A stretch of DNA of 59,745 bases from assembly GCA_905479805.1 (NCBI GenBank), contig CAJQNY010000014.1:1-59745 (forward strand), in the 5' to 3' direction. Position numbers and translations under genes: made by a program. This document shows positions 8,343 to 18,633 of this stretch, piece by piece (positions within the stretch are counted from its first letter, which is position 1; every line of letters starts with the position of its first letter). The stretch comes from an uncultured Arenicella sp. (GTDB taxonomy: Bacteria; Pseudomonadota; Gammaproteobacteria; Arenicellales; Arenicellaceae). The notes beneath the pieces are model-generated. The model ran no database searches and was not told the origin of the DNA. It worked only from the letters and a program-made list of their open reading frames with translations.

Positions 8343-9107
8343 ATGAATTGGATAGCTTGTTACACCTTGTTTCGTAAAGAGATATCGCGTTTCATGAAAG
8401 TGTGGCTGCAAACAGTGATTGCGCCGGTCGTGACTGCATTGCTCTATCTTCTCGTTTTTGGTCATGTACTAGAAGGTCGTGTGGAAGTGTTTGAAGGCGT
8501 TAGCTACACCTCTTTTTTGATCCCAGGCTTACTCATGATGACGGTAATCCAAAACTCATTTGCCAACACCTCGTCGAGCCTGATTCAATCCAAGGTAATG
8601 GGTAGCTTGATCTTTATCATGTTGCCACCGTTCTCAGAGGTAGAGTTTTTCTTAGCGTATGTAGGAGCGGCAATCATGCGCGGCTTAGCGGTGGGAATGG
8701 GTGTCTTTCTGTTGGCTGTATTCTATGTAAAAGTACCCATTGATAATATTTTCATTGTGTTGGCGTTCGCAATTCTGGGGAGTTATATCATGGGAGCGCT
8801 CGGGATGATCGCCGGTATTTGGGCCGAAAAATTTGACCAAATCGCCGCTTTTCAAAGCTTTATTATCATGCCGCTTACTTTTTTGAGCGGTGTTTTCTAT
8901 TCAATTAGTTCATTGCCGCCGATCTGGTCTGAGATTTCAAAGTACAATCCGTTTTTCTATATGATTGATGGGTTTCGATATGGATTTTTTGGTCAATCAG
9001 ACCAGCCAATTATGATTAGCTTAGCGGTGATGTTGGTCGCTGCATTAGTCTTGACTGTCATTTGTATTACATTGTTTCGCAGTGGTTATAAATTGCGCGA
9101 TGCGTAA
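8343..9107 (+). CDS. ABC-2 type transporter permease (YadH-like)
   Basis: This 254-residue inner-membrane protein has six predicted helices and the ABC-2 membrane pattern. It has FRKEISRFMKVWLQTVIAPVVTALLYLLVFGH at its start (residues 10-41), SFLIPGLLMMTVIQNSF, and the PLTFLSGVFYSISSLPP segment followed by YNPFFYMIDGFRYGFFG, typical of YadH. It starts one base after the ATPase stop and is surely translationally coupled. Together they form a (YadG)2(YadH)2-type exporter of unknown substrate. No outer-membrane or adaptor partner is encoded nearby. Confidence 0.9.
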   Translation: MNWIACYTLFRKEISRFMKVWLQTVIAPVVTALLYLLVFGHVLEGRVEVFEGVSYTSFLIPGLLMMTVIQNSFANTSSSLIQSKVMGSLIFIMLPPFSEVEFFLAYVGAAIMRGLAVGMGVFLLAVFYVKVPIDNIFIVLAFAILGSYIMGALGMIAGIWAEKFDQIAAFQSFIIMPLTFLSGVFYSISSLPPIWSEISKYNPFFYMIDGFRYGFFGQSDQPIMISLAVMLVAALVLTVICITLFRSGYKLRDA

Positions 9108-9223
9108 TTGAGGGATGAGTTAATCTATTTTCATAATTCGCCTGAAAGCTAGCTGTTGCAAGGTGTTTCGGGTATTCTAGCGCGCTTAGTGGGACAATTT
9201 TTTTCAACAATGTGGTATTCGTA

Positions 9224-9460
9224 ATGGTAACCCCCGAACAATTAAAAATTTGGATAGAATCTGGCTTTGAAGGAGCTGACGTAAATGTCGAGGGCGATGG
9301 GCATCATTTTGAAGCGGTAATCATTGCTGAAGAATTTACAGGTAAGTCGCGAATAGCCCGCCACCAATTGGTCTATGCGGCGCTTGGTGACAAAATGAAA
9401 GCCGAAGTCCACGCTCTGTCGATGAAGACATTGACTCCCGAAGAGCATCAAGCTGCCTAA
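9224..9460 (+). CDS. ibaG: BolA-family protein IbaG
   Basis: From ATG 9224 the product is 78 residues: MVTPEQLKIWIESGF, the segment DVNVEGDGHHFEAVIIAEEF, and KSRIARHQLVYAALGDKM. This is the BolA/YrbA fold with the metal-binding His of the second motif. A GTG four codons earlier (9212) also opens the frame, but the ATG matches known IbaG starts. IbaG-type BolA proteins form [2Fe-2S] heterodimers with monothiol glutaredoxins and affect iron-sulfur trafficking and acid tolerance. It lies next to grxD and just before murA; the ibaG-murA link is conserved in gammaproteobacteria. Confidence 0.93.
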   Translation: MVTPEQLKIWIESGFEGADVNVEGDGHHFEAVIIAEEFTGKSRIARHQLVYAALGDKMKAEVHALSMKTLTPEEHQAA

Positions 9461-9551
9461 AATTGGGTGGGTTGTAACTATTTTCTGGCCGCGTGAAAAA
9501 TAGCAATGCTATTACGATGCTGGTAAGAAACCTTTAGAAATATTCAACAAA

Positions 9552-9920
9552 ATGAGAACGACCATGAGCGATACAGATACAAGCAGCGCTGAAGCGCAAG
9601 AGCAGCCGGATATGCAAGAGCAGATCAAACAGACTGTTACCGACAATGATATTGTGCTTTTCATGAAAGGCAATGCGAACTTCCCGCAGTGCGGATTTTC
9701 TGGTAAAGCCATACAAATCCTGCAAACCTTAAAAGCCGACTTTGTAACAGTAGACGTATTGAGCAATGACGCTGTTCGAGAAGGCATTAAGGTTTATTCA
9801 AATTGGCCAACCATTCCTCAGCTTTACGTGAAGGGAGAATTTTTGGGTGGCTCAGATATCATGACAGAAATGTATGAGTCTGGAGAGTTGAAACAGACGG
9901 TTAGCGATCAAGCATCCTAA
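9552..9920 (+). CDS. grxD: monothiol glutaredoxin Grx4 (GrxD)
   Basis: This 122-residue CGFS-type glutaredoxin has FMKGNANFPQCGFSGKAIQIL (catalytic Cys47), NWPTIPQLYVKGEFLGGSDIM with the cis-Pro and GG glutathione-binding motif, and a short acidic N-terminal extension. Members carry [2Fe-2S] clusters alone or with a BolA partner. Its position directly after ibaG suggests the pair works together. Start is either ATG 9552 or ATG 9564; neither has a decisive ribosome-binding site. grxD is usually unlinked to ibaG, so the arrangement is noteworthy. Confidence 0.95.
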   Translation: MRTTMSDTDTSSAEAQEQPDMQEQIKQTVTDNDIVLFMKGNANFPQCGFSGKAIQILQTLKADFVTVDVLSNDAVREGIKVYSNWPTIPQLYVKGEFLGGSDIMTEMYESGELKQTVSDQAS

Positions 9921-9945
9921 CAAACATTTGCTGCAATACTTTTAG

Positions 9946-11262
<1,317 letters not shown>

Positions 11263-11269
11263 AGTCAAA

Positions 11270-11899
11270 ATGATTACTTTAGCGCTTTCTAAGGGACGGA
11301 TTCTGAAGCAGATTCTGCCATTGCTTGAAGATGTCGGGATTCGTTCGTTGGATGATCCGTTTACTAGTCGGAAATTAATTTTCGCAACTAACCATTCGCA
11401 GATTCAATTCGTAGTGATTCGCGCTACAGACGTACCCACTTATGTGCAATTCGGTGCAGCCGATATGGGTATGGTTGGTAAGGATGGCTTATTGGAGCAT
11501 GGCGGTGAAGGTCTGTGTGAACTCTTGGATTTGAATATTTCTAAGTGTCGACTTATGACAGCAGTTCCTGCGGATCAAGTCGAATCTTCGGGTTCTAAGC
11601 GTCTTCGCGTGGCAACGAAATACGTCAAGTCAGCAAGACAGTATTATCAATCACAGGGCAAGCAAGCCGAAATTATAAAGCTCTATGGGGCTATGGAATT
11701 AGCGCCACTTGTAGGACTGGCGGATGAGATCGTTGACCTGGTAGAGACGGGTAGTACGCTGCGCGCCAATAACTTGGTAGAGAAGGATCTAGTGGCAAAT
11801 ATTTCTTGTCGACTAATCGGCAATGCGGCGTCGATGCGTACTAAACATGCTGATATTGATGAGTTGGTAACCAAGCTCGCTGCTGTTTTACCGAGTTAA
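11270..11899 (+). CDS. hisG: ATP phosphoribosyltransferase, short form HisG
   Basis: This 209-residue enzyme catalyses the first step of histidine synthesis, joining ATP and PRPP. MITLALSKGRILKQILPLL, VVIRATDVPTYVQFGAADMGMVGKD (split in two motifs) and the PRPP loop EIVDLVETGSTLRANNL are diagnostic. It lacks the C-terminal regulatory ACT-like domain of the long form, so it should be inactive without a HisZ subunit; no hisZ is in the window. It sits between murA and hisD, an arrangement common in gammaproteobacteria with split his genes. Confidence 0.96.
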   Translation: MITLALSKGRILKQILPLLEDVGIRSLDDPFTSRKLIFATNHSQIQFVVIRATDVPTYVQFGAADMGMVGKDGLLEHGGEGLCELLDLNISKCRLMTAVPADQVESSGSKRLRVATKYVKSARQYYQSQGKQAEIIKLYGAMELAPLVGLADEIVDLVETGSTLRANNLVEKDLVANISCRLIGNAASMRTKHADIDELVTKLAAVLPS

Positions 11900-11970
11900 A
11901 TGAGTTGCTTTGGCGGCTTTATTGAGCAACGCATCTATTATTGCTGTGCTCACAATGACCTATTTTAATC

Positions 11971-13269
11971 ATGCGTTATCTCAATAGTAAACACCCTGAA
12001 TTTTCAGAGGCTTTTGATCAATTATTGAACCGAAAGTTAGATGCATCAACTCAGCAAATTGAAAGCTTCGTCTCAACAACTATTTCAGAAATCCGCACCG
12101 AAGGTGATGCGGCGCTGCTTAGGTTGACGCAAAAGTTTGATGGTTATGATGTTGGTGTTGATGATTTAGAGGTCGATGCGAAAGAGATGACCTCCGCGCT
12201 TGAAGGCCTGGACGTTGAACAGCGAGAAGCTTTGGAGCATGCTGCCAATAGGATAAAGGATTATCACCAACACCAGCTTCAAGAGAGCTGGAGTTATACT
12301 GAGGCGGATGGAACTGTTCTTGGACAGAAAGTGACGCCAATAAAACGTGTGGGTATTTATGTGCCTGGCGGCAAGGCTGCTTACCCCTCTTCAGTCTTGA
12401 TGAATGCAATTCCGGCAAAGGTGGCTGGTGTTGAAGAAATTATTATGGTCAGCCCTTGTCCGGGCGGCGAAGTTAATGACTTGGTTCTAGCCGCTGCGCA
12501 AATAGCTGGAGTAGACCGCTTTTTTAAGATTGGTGGTGCGCAGGCTGTTGCTGCCTTAGCCCATGGGACTGAGACTATTCCCGCAGTGGATAAAATCACT
12601 GGGCCTGGAAATGCGTATGTCGCAACAGCTAAAAAACAATTGTACGGCCAAGTGGGCATAGACATGATCGCCGGCCCGTCTGAGGTGTTGGTGATAGCGG
12701 ATGACTCGGTAGATCCTGATTGGGTAGCGATGGACTTGTTTGCCCAGGCTGAACATGATGAACTAGCACAAGCAATTTTTTTGACCGTCGATGCTGATAT
12801 GGCTGAAAGTGTGCAAGCGTCTATTGATCGCTTACTTCCTGATATGGAGCGGCAAGAAATAATAAAGCAGGCATTGAATGATCACGGAGCGATTATTTTG
12901 GCTAAGGATCAGCAGCAATTGATTGAGCTAAGTGATCAAATTTCTCCGGAACATCTAGAGATATTTACTCGCAATGCACAGGAGTTGGCTGAGCAAGTTA
13001 GTAATGCTGGGGCTATATTTATTGGCGCTTATAGTGCGGAATCACTGGGCGATTACTGCGCAGGGCCTAATCATGTGCTGCCAACGTCAGGAACGGCACG
13101 TTTTAGCTCACCGCTTGGAGTGCAAGATTTTCAAAAGCGTACTAGCATTATTCAGGTCACTGAAGCGGGAGCTCAAGCCTTAGGGAAAACGGCTTCGATA
13201 CTTGCTAGAGGTGAAGCATTAACTGCTCATGCTAGATCGGCCGAATATCGGATCAAACCCAAAGCTTAG
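11971..13269 (+). CDS. hisD: histidinol dehydrogenase HisD
   Basis: This 432-residue Zn-dependent enzyme oxidises L-histidinol to L-histidine in two NAD+-dependent steps. Motifs include [70 protein letters not shown] and LFAQAEHDE. The active-site region is [10 protein letters not shown], and [13 protein letters not shown] is near the end. Length matches the family. It follows hisG by 71 bases. The next his gene expected in many relatives, hisC, does not follow; rep does instead. Confidence 0.97.
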   Translation: MRYLNSKHPEFSEAFDQLLNRKLDASTQQIESFVSTTISEIRTEGDAALLRLTQKFDGYDVGVDDLEVDAKEMTSALEGLDVEQREALEHAANRIKDYHQHQLQESWSYTEADGTVLGQKVTPIKRVGIYVPGGKAAYPSSVLMNAIPAKVAGVEEIIMVSPCPGGEVNDLVLAAAQIAGVDRFFKIGGAQAVAALAHGTETIPAVDKITGPGNAYVATAKKQLYGQVGIDMIAGPSEVLVIADDSVDPDWVAMDLFAQAEHDELAQAIFLTVDADMAESVQASIDRLLPDMERQEIIKQALNDHGAIILAKDQQQLIELSDQISPEHLEIFTRNAQELAEQVSNAGAIFIGAYSAESLGDYCAGPNHVLPTSGTARFSSPLGVQDFQKRTSIIQVTEAGAQALGKTASILARGEALTAHARSAEYRIKPKA

Positions 13270-13309
13270 AAAATAGCCTCCTTTAGAAATGATTGCGCAG
13301 AAAACTATC

Positions 13310-13333
13310 CTAAAGATAGAGAATCATCTTTAG
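13310..13333 (+). terminator. possible terminator after hisD
   Basis: CTAAAGAT (13310-13317) and ATCTTTAG (13326-13333) pair over an eight-base loop and are followed by TTTTAGG. The stem is AT-rich, so it is at best a weak terminator between hisD and rep. Confidence 0.4.
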
Positions 13334-13407
13334 TTTTAGGCCACATAAACGTAAACTCTCTGGGTCTTTGTTTCCTCCCCTGGGTCGGTTCCTGTTCCAT
13401 CAGTTTA

Positions 13408-15417
13408 ATGTTCCAACAACTTAATAATGAACAGCGTCTTGCCGTGCAAGATTGCGAGAACCCTATGTTGGTTCTGGCGGGGGCTGGTAGTGGCAAAACT
13501 CGTGTAATCACCTATAAAGTGGCATGGTTATTGAATAAATTATCCGTGGATCCACGAAATATTTTCGCAGTCACTTTCACCAACAAAGCGGCACGTGAGA
13601 TGAAGTTGCGAGTGACGGAATTGATTGGTAGCGATCAAACTAAAGGTTTGACCATCTCTACTTTTCACCGTCTGGGTATGTCTATTCTTAGGCAGGAAAT
13701 CGAAGCCTCTGGCCGTAAGGCCGGGTTTTCCATATTTGATCCACAGGATTCCCTGTTTGTAGTGCGCGAGCTACTCAAGGCTGATCTAGATGATAATGGA
13801 CTGGTAGATCGAGTTAGAAATCAAATATCAAATTGGAAAAACGAGTTAATTACGCCCTCTGAAGCTGAACGATTGGCCATGACCAATCCGACTGAGGTAG
13901 CTGCTGCCCGTGTCTATGCTGAATACGAGCGCTATTTGCAGGCTTGTAACGCGGTGGATTTAGATGACCTTTTGTATTTACCCAATCAGGTTATGCGAAA
14001 GTTCGACAATATCCGTCTCAAATGGCAGGAGAAAGTCAAATACCTGTTGGTCGACGAATATCAAGACACCAATGCTGCGCAATATAACCTTGTCAAAACT
14101 CTGGTAGGCGGGAGCGACGGCAGAGGATTGACTGCGGTGGGTGACGATGATCAATCCATTTACGCTTGGCGTGGTGCGAAACCCGAAAATTTAATCCAGC
14201 TGGAGACTGACTTCCCAGGATTGAATTTGGTTAAGCTTGAGCAAAACTATCGATCAATGGGGCGAATACTAGCTCTGGCAAACCATGTTATACAGAATAA
14301 CCCACGACCGTTTGATAAAAAATTGTGGAGTGACCTTGGTATTGGTGACCCGATCACCATTATCGCTGCAGAGAACGAGGAGCGAGAAGCTGAAAAAGTC
14401 GTAGCCGGTTTGATGCATCATCGTTTTCAGCATCAATCTAATTATCGTGATTATGCAATTCTATATCGGGGCAATCATCAATCAAGAATTCTTGAAAAGA
14501 AATTGCGTGAGATGCACATTCCGTATTATTTGAGTGGTGGTTTATCGTTTTTCGACCGATCAGAAATTAAAGACGTAATGGCTTACTTGCGACTTGTTAC
14601 TAACACAGCAGATGATAATGCCTTTATTCGTTCGATCAATACGCCTCGTAGAGGAATCGGGGCTAGCACGCTTGAAGCCCTTGCGGAGGTTGCTAAAGAA
14701 AATTCTTGCAGTCTTTACGACGCCATTGACAGTGGTTTGATTCATCAGCACCTTAAACCTAGTCGGCAAGGCAGTATTCGCCAGTTCCATCAGTGGCTAG
14801 GCGGTTATTGTGATCGAGTTAAAACGGATTCACCGAGTAAGATAATTAACGACTTGCTTGATGACATTGAATATCAGTCGTGGATAGTCAAACAAAGTGC
14901 AAGCCCCGAACAGGCTGATATGCGTTGGCGGAATGTCGAAGAATTACTTAAATGGATCCAAGGAATAGCCAATAAAGATGAAGGCAAAGACCTTGTAGAT
15001 GTTGTTAGTGCTATTAGCTTGATGGGTATGCTCGATAAAAATGACGATGACAGTGATGATAATGTCGTGTGTTTAATGACGCTGCACGCTGCGAAGGGCC
15101 TAGAGTTCCCGCATGTTTCTATTGTTGGCATGGAAGAAGAAATATTGCCACACCGCTCAAGCATTGAAGATGACATGGTTGAGGAAGAGCGACGTTTGTT
15201 CTATGTTGGTATTACCCGAGCCCAGAGAGAATTGACATTGTCTTATGCCAATAAACGCACTCGTTTTGGTGAAGCAATCGACTGTAAGCCAAGCCGGTTT
15301 TTGGACGAGTTAGATGAGCAACACATCGTTTGGGAAGAGAAAATCGCCAATGACCCCGAACGTAGAGAAGAAGTGGGCCAGGCTCATTTGTCAGCAATGC
15401 GCGCTTTACTTGGGTAG
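13408..15417 (+). CDS. rep: ATP-dependent DNA helicase Rep
   Basis: This 669-residue superfamily 1A 3'-5' helicase has motif I AGAGSGKTRVI, motif Ia FTNKAAREMK, motif II LLVDEYQDTN, motif III GDDDQSIYAWRGA, motif IV EQNYRS, motif V TLHAAKGLEFPHV and motif VI YVGITRAQREL. The GDDDQSIYAWRGA form and length (E. coli Rep 673) favour Rep over UvrD or PcrA. Rep clears proteins ahead of replication forks and supports restart. It is transcribed alone after hisD, about 140 bases downstream. The ATG at 13408 lacks a strong ribosome-binding site. Confidence 0.94.
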   Translation: MFQQLNNEQRLAVQDCENPMLVLAGAGSGKTRVITYKVAWLLNKLSVDPRNIFAVTFTNKAAREMKLRVTELIGSDQTKGLTISTFHRLGMSILRQEIEASGRKAGFSIFDPQDSLFVVRELLKADLDDNGLVDRVRNQISNWKNELITPSEAERLAMTNPTEVAAARVYAEYERYLQACNAVDLDDLLYLPNQVMRKFDNIRLKWQEKVKYLLVDEYQDTNAAQYNLVKTLVGGSDGRGLTAVGDDDQSIYAWRGAKPENLIQLETDFPGLNLVKLEQNYRSMGRILALANHVIQNNPRPFDKKLWSDLGIGDPITIIAAENEEREAEKVVAGLMHHRFQHQSNYRDYAILYRGNHQSRILEKKLREMHIPYYLSGGLSFFDRSEIKDVMAYLRLVTNTADDNAFIRSINTPRRGIGASTLEALAEVAKENSCSLYDAIDSGLIHQHLKPSRQGSIRQFHQWLGGYCDRVKTDSPSKIINDLLDDIEYQSWIVKQSASPEQADMRWRNVEELLKWIQGIANKDEGKDLVDVVSAISLMGMLDKNDDDSDDNVVCLMTLHAAKGLEFPHVSIVGMEEEILPHRSSIEDDMVEEERRLFYVGITRAQRELTLSYANKRTRFGEAIDCKPSRFLDELDEQHIVWEEKIANDPERREEVGQAHLSAMRALLG

Positions 15418-15518
15418 GCATGGAAGGTCAGCCCTTATAATACGGGTCTTGGGAAGGTTTAGGCTTGCCGCAAAAAAGCAAAATATAGCCTTGAAGTTTA
15501 CCCAAGGCTTGACACATC

Positions 15519-15527
15519 TGGTACAAT
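15519..15527 (+). promoter_or_regulatory. candidate extended -10 promoter of the bc1 operon
   Basis: TGGTACAAT (15519-15527) is a good extended -10 element about 157 bases before the petA start. A weak TTTACC lies 19 bases upstream. A perfect TTGACA at 15509-15514 is too close to act with this -10. Confidence 0.4.
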
Positions 15528-15683
15528 CGCGACCCGATACAGCGAATCATTGTGTTGATCATTATATGTACGCAAAATCTGTGTGAAATTAATGATTAGC
15601 AGAGTTAGAAGCTCAGTCCATCTGAGGCGTTGTATTTTCAAATAAATTTCAAATGTAAAGCAATTAGATTTCTGGGAGACCGT

Positions 15684-16319
15684 ATGACTGACAATCACGA
15701 GAGTGAAGAGCACGCCAGTGACACGAGTATTGAAAACAAGAAGAGACGCCGATTTCTGACCGGCATTACCGCTGGTTTTGGTGCGATTGGAGGCGGCTTT
15801 GCCGTGACCCCGTTTGTATTGAGCATGAGCCCGAGTGAACGTGCGAAGAACGCAGGTGCGCCGGTAGAATATGACTATTCTAGAATTCAAGAAGGTCAAA
15901 TGATTAAGGTAGAATGGCGCGGTAAGCCCGTTGTACTGCTAAAGCGTAGCGCTGATATGATCGCTGGTTTGGAAAAAATTGAATCCAATCTTGCTGATCC
16001 CGATTCATTAGTCAGTCTTCAGCCTAGCTATGCGCAAAATCAGGCGCGTGCTGATTCGAATAAACCAAATTTGTTGGTGATGCTGGGTGTGTGTACGCAT
16101 CTTGGGTGTTCGCCAGTAGAAAAATTAGCGCTTGGCCCTGATCCAGAAATGGGTGAAGACTCTCAAGGCGGGTTTTTCTGCCCTTGTCACGGATCTAAGT
16201 TTGACCTCTCTGGTCGAGTTTACAAAAACGTACCTGCAACTTCCAACATGGAAATCCCTCCCTACAAATATGAGGGCGACCTAATTAAAATTGGCGAAGA
16301 TGAAGGGAGGCTAGCGTAA
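15684..16319 (+). CDS. petA: ubiquinol-cytochrome c reductase Rieske iron-sulfur subunit
   Basis: The chosen ATG (15684) follows GGGAG and gives 211 residues. A twin-arginine-type N-terminus (RRRFLTGITAGFG, 21-33) leads into the membrane anchor, consistent with Tat insertion. The [2Fe-2S] motifs are CTHLGCSP (Cys137, His139, Cys142) and CPCHGSKFD (Cys166, Cys168, His169). The protein moves electrons from ubiquinol at the Qo site to cytochrome c1. Its stop overlaps the cytochrome b start by one base. The frame stays open 18 codons upstream, but the earlier ATG lacks a ribosome-binding site. Confidence 0.97.
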   Translation: MTDNHESEEHASDTSIENKKRRRFLTGITAGFGAIGGGFAVTPFVLSMSPSERAKNAGAPVEYDYSRIQEGQMIKVEWRGKPVVLLKRSADMIAGLEKIESNLADPDSLVSLQPSYAQNQARADSNKPNLLVMLGVCTHLGCSPVEKLALGPDPEMGEDSQGGFFCPCHGSKFDLSGRVYKNVPATSNMEIPPYKYEGDLIKIGEDEGRLA

Positions 16320-17713
16320 TGGCTATACATAGACATGATAATCATGTGAGCGCAAATGCGTTCATGGAATGGATCGACCGACGGTTACCCGTAACTAAGG
16401 TCTGGAATGAGCATTTAGCCGAGTATTGGGCTGCGAAAAACTTAAATTTTTGGTATTTCTTCGGTTCGCTTTCATTGTTGGTGTTGGTTATTCAAATTCT
16501 TACGGGAATTTTCTTAACCATGCACTACAAGCCCGACGCGGCTTTAGCGTTTGCCTCGGTGGAGTACATCATGCGTGATGTGCCTTGGGGTTGGCTGGTC
16601 CGTTATCTTCATTCAACGGGAGCGTCAGCGTTCTTCGTTGTGGTGTATTTGCATATGTTCCGTGGTGTTATCTACGGGTCACATCGTGAGCCCCGTGAGT
16701 TAGTTTGGTTGATCGGGTGCGTGATATTCGTAGCGCTGATGGCTGAAGCATTTATGGGTTATTTGCTGCCTTGGGGTAATATGTCCTATTGGGGAGCACA
16801 GGTAATTATTTCATTATTTGAAGTGATTCCCTTTGTTGGCCCAGAGTTAACTGAGTGGATTCGGGGTGATTTTGTAATATCTGACTCTACGTTGAATCGT
16901 TTCTTTGCTTTCCACGTAATACTGTTACCACTCATTTTGATTGTTCTGGTCTTTTTACATTTGGTGGCGTTACATCAGGTCGGATCGAATAATCCAGATG
17001 GCATCGACATTTTTGAAAATGTTGATGAGAATGGTAAGCCGCTGGATGGCGTTGGTTTTCATCCTTATTACGTCGTTAAGGACTTAGTCGGTGTATGCGG
17101 TTTCCTAATCGTTTATTTAGGCGTTGTTTTCTTTGCGCCGGATCTAGGCGGAATTCTTCTAGAGAAGGATAACTTTGCTCCGGCGAACTCCTTGCAAACT
17201 CCTCCTGATATTGTGCCTCTTTGGTATTTCACACCGTACTACTCAATTTTACGAGCCAGTACGGAGTCATTGTTGTTTGTATTTGCCATTGGCTCAGGCC
17301 TGGGTGGCATCGCAGCGATGGTTTTTACCAAATACGACATCAAGATTAAAATTGCAATTGCGTTGGTCGCTGCGGCATTCGTGTTTATTTTCTTAAACTC
17401 AAGCGGTAAAGCGTGGGGCGTTATTCTTATGGGCTCTGCCTTAGTTTGCTTCTTCCTTTTACCTTGGTTGGATCGCTCTCCTGTGTTGTCGATTCGTTAT
17501 AGAAGCATGCCGTTTAAGATTGCCTTGGCAATTTTCTTAGTGGCCTTCTTTGTATTAGGTTACTTAGGAATGAATTCTCCTACACCGATGCGCACGTTGG
17601 TTGCACAAATCTGTACGGTTATTTATTTTGCGTTCTTCGCACTTATGCCTTGGTTTACCAGTATCGGTGAAACTAAGCCAGTGCCAGATCGTGTTACCTA
17701 TGATGAGCACTAA
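16319..17713 (+). CDS. petB: ubiquinol-cytochrome c reductase cytochrome b
   Basis: This 464-residue membrane protein binds hemes bL and bH. The first heme-ligand helix is seen in RYLHSTGASAFFVVVYLHMFRG (H-x13-H), the second in FHVILLPLILIVLVFLHLVALHQ. MGYLLPWGNMSYWGAQVI is the Qo-site helix. The usual PEWY tetrapeptide is PLWY here (Pro300-Tyr303). About nine to eleven helices are predicted; the C-terminal part beyond residue 400 carries extra helices found in bacterial forms. It lies between petA (one-base overlap) and petC (12-base spacer). Confidence 0.97.
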   Translation: MAIHRHDNHVSANAFMEWIDRRLPVTKVWNEHLAEYWAAKNLNFWYFFGSLSLLVLVIQILTGIFLTMHYKPDAALAFASVEYIMRDVPWGWLVRYLHSTGASAFFVVVYLHMFRGVIYGSHREPRELVWLIGCVIFVALMAEAFMGYLLPWGNMSYWGAQVIISLFEVIPFVGPELTEWIRGDFVISDSTLNRFFAFHVILLPLILIVLVFLHLVALHQVGSNNPDGIDIFENVDENGKPLDGVGFHPYYVVKDLVGVCGFLIVYLGVVFFAPDLGGILLEKDNFAPANSLQTPPDIVPLWYFTPYYSILRASTESLLFVFAIGSGLGGIAAMVFTKYDIKIKIAIALVAAAFVFIFLNSSGKAWGVILMGSALVCFFLLPWLDRSPVLSIRYRSMPFKIALAIFLVAFFVLGYLGMNSPTPMRTLVAQICTVIYFAFFALMPWFTSIGETKPVPDRVTYDEH

Positions 17714-17725
17714 GAGGAGAATAAT

Positions 17726-18523
17726 ATGAAAACATTTTTTTACAGCCTTCTAAGTGCTTCCTTCTTGAGCTTGATGATTACGTTACCGGTAAATGCAGCC
17801 GGTGGTCATGGAGCCGTGTTAGACAAGGTTCATATGAATATGGCCGACAAGAGCTCATTGCAGAACGGCGCAAAGCTATTTATTAACTATTGTCTGTCCT
17901 GCCATAGTGCTAGTTATGCGCGTTACAATCGTGTTGCAGAAGATTTAGAAATTCCGCTGGCCTTGTTGCAAGAAAACCTGATGTTCACTACCGAGAAGAC
18001 GGGTGACTTGATGACGACTACCATGCCTGAGCAAGATGCTAAGCGTTGGTTTGGTGTCGCACCACCTGACCTAACGCTGGTGTCTAGAGTTCGTAAGCCG
18101 AATTGGGTCTACACCTACTTAAGAGGTTTCTACCAAGATGAATCTTCACCAAGTGGCTGGAATAACTCTCTATTCGAAAATGTTGCAATGCCGCATGCAC
18201 TGTATGAGTTGCAGGGTGTTCAAAAACTAGTAGGGAAGCTAACACCCGAAGAGTTGCATGAATTAGACGGCGGCCATGGCGAAGCACAAGCCGGCGATTA
18301 TCACATTGTTGGTGATGCGAAATTCGAATTGGTGCACCCAGGTAAGTTGAGTCCAGCTGAGTTCGATGTGGCAATGACAGATCTAACGTCATTTCTTGCT
18401 TACTTAGCTGAACCTGCTCAATTGAAACGTCAAAAAATTGGCGTATTTGTACTTACCTTTCTTATCATTTTAATGGGCCTTTGTTATCTCTTGAAGAAAG
18501 AGTATTGGCGAGACGTTCATTAA
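17726..18523 (+). CDS. petC: ubiquinol-cytochrome c reductase cytochrome c1
   Basis: This 265-residue protein has a signal peptide (about 1-24, VNAAGG). It has one heme c site CLSCH (Cys56, Cys59, His60), the c1-typical RYNRVAEDL and APPDLTLVSRVRKPNWVYTYL regions, and a likely axial Met in ENVAMPHAL. A C-terminal membrane anchor (about 238-258) precedes KKEYWRDVH. It passes electrons from the Rieske centre to a soluble or membrane cytochrome c. It is the third gene of the pet operon, with GAGGAG before its ATG and a strong terminator after it. Confidence 0.97.
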   Translation: MKTFFYSLLSASFLSLMITLPVNAAGGHGAVLDKVHMNMADKSSLQNGAKLFINYCLSCHSASYARYNRVAEDLEIPLALLQENLMFTTEKTGDLMTTTMPEQDAKRWFGVAPPDLTLVSRVRKPNWVYTYLRGFYQDESSPSGWNNSLFENVAMPHALYELQGVQKLVGKLTPEELHELDGGHGEAQAGDYHIVGDAKFELVHPGKLSPAEFDVAMTDLTSFLAYLAEPAQLKRQKIGVFVLTFLIILMGLCYLLKKEYWRDVH

Positions 18524-18541
18524 TTAAACCACCTTAAATAG

Positions 18542-18575
18542 AGCTACACGAGGCTTGGTCTCGTGTAGCTTTTTT
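18542..18575 (+). terminator. strong intrinsic terminator of the pet operon
   Basis: AGCTACACGAG (18542-18552) pairs perfectly with CTCGTGTAGCT (18560-18570) over a seven-base loop and runs into a T-tract. It lies 19 bases after the petC stop and separates the pet operon from sspA. Confidence 0.95.
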
Positions 18576-18633
18576 GTCCCCTTTCGCTTCTGTTTATTAA
18601 GCGAATCATTTAGAAAAGACCCAGGAATACACT

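Noticed and set aside
12119-12418. Long antisense frames within hisD and other genes
   Set aside because: They lie opposite well-supported genes and encode no recognisable protein.
15509-15514. Perfect TTGACA upstream of petA
   Set aside because: The nearest good -10 (TACAAT) is only seven bases away and nothing suitable lies 16-18 bases downstream.
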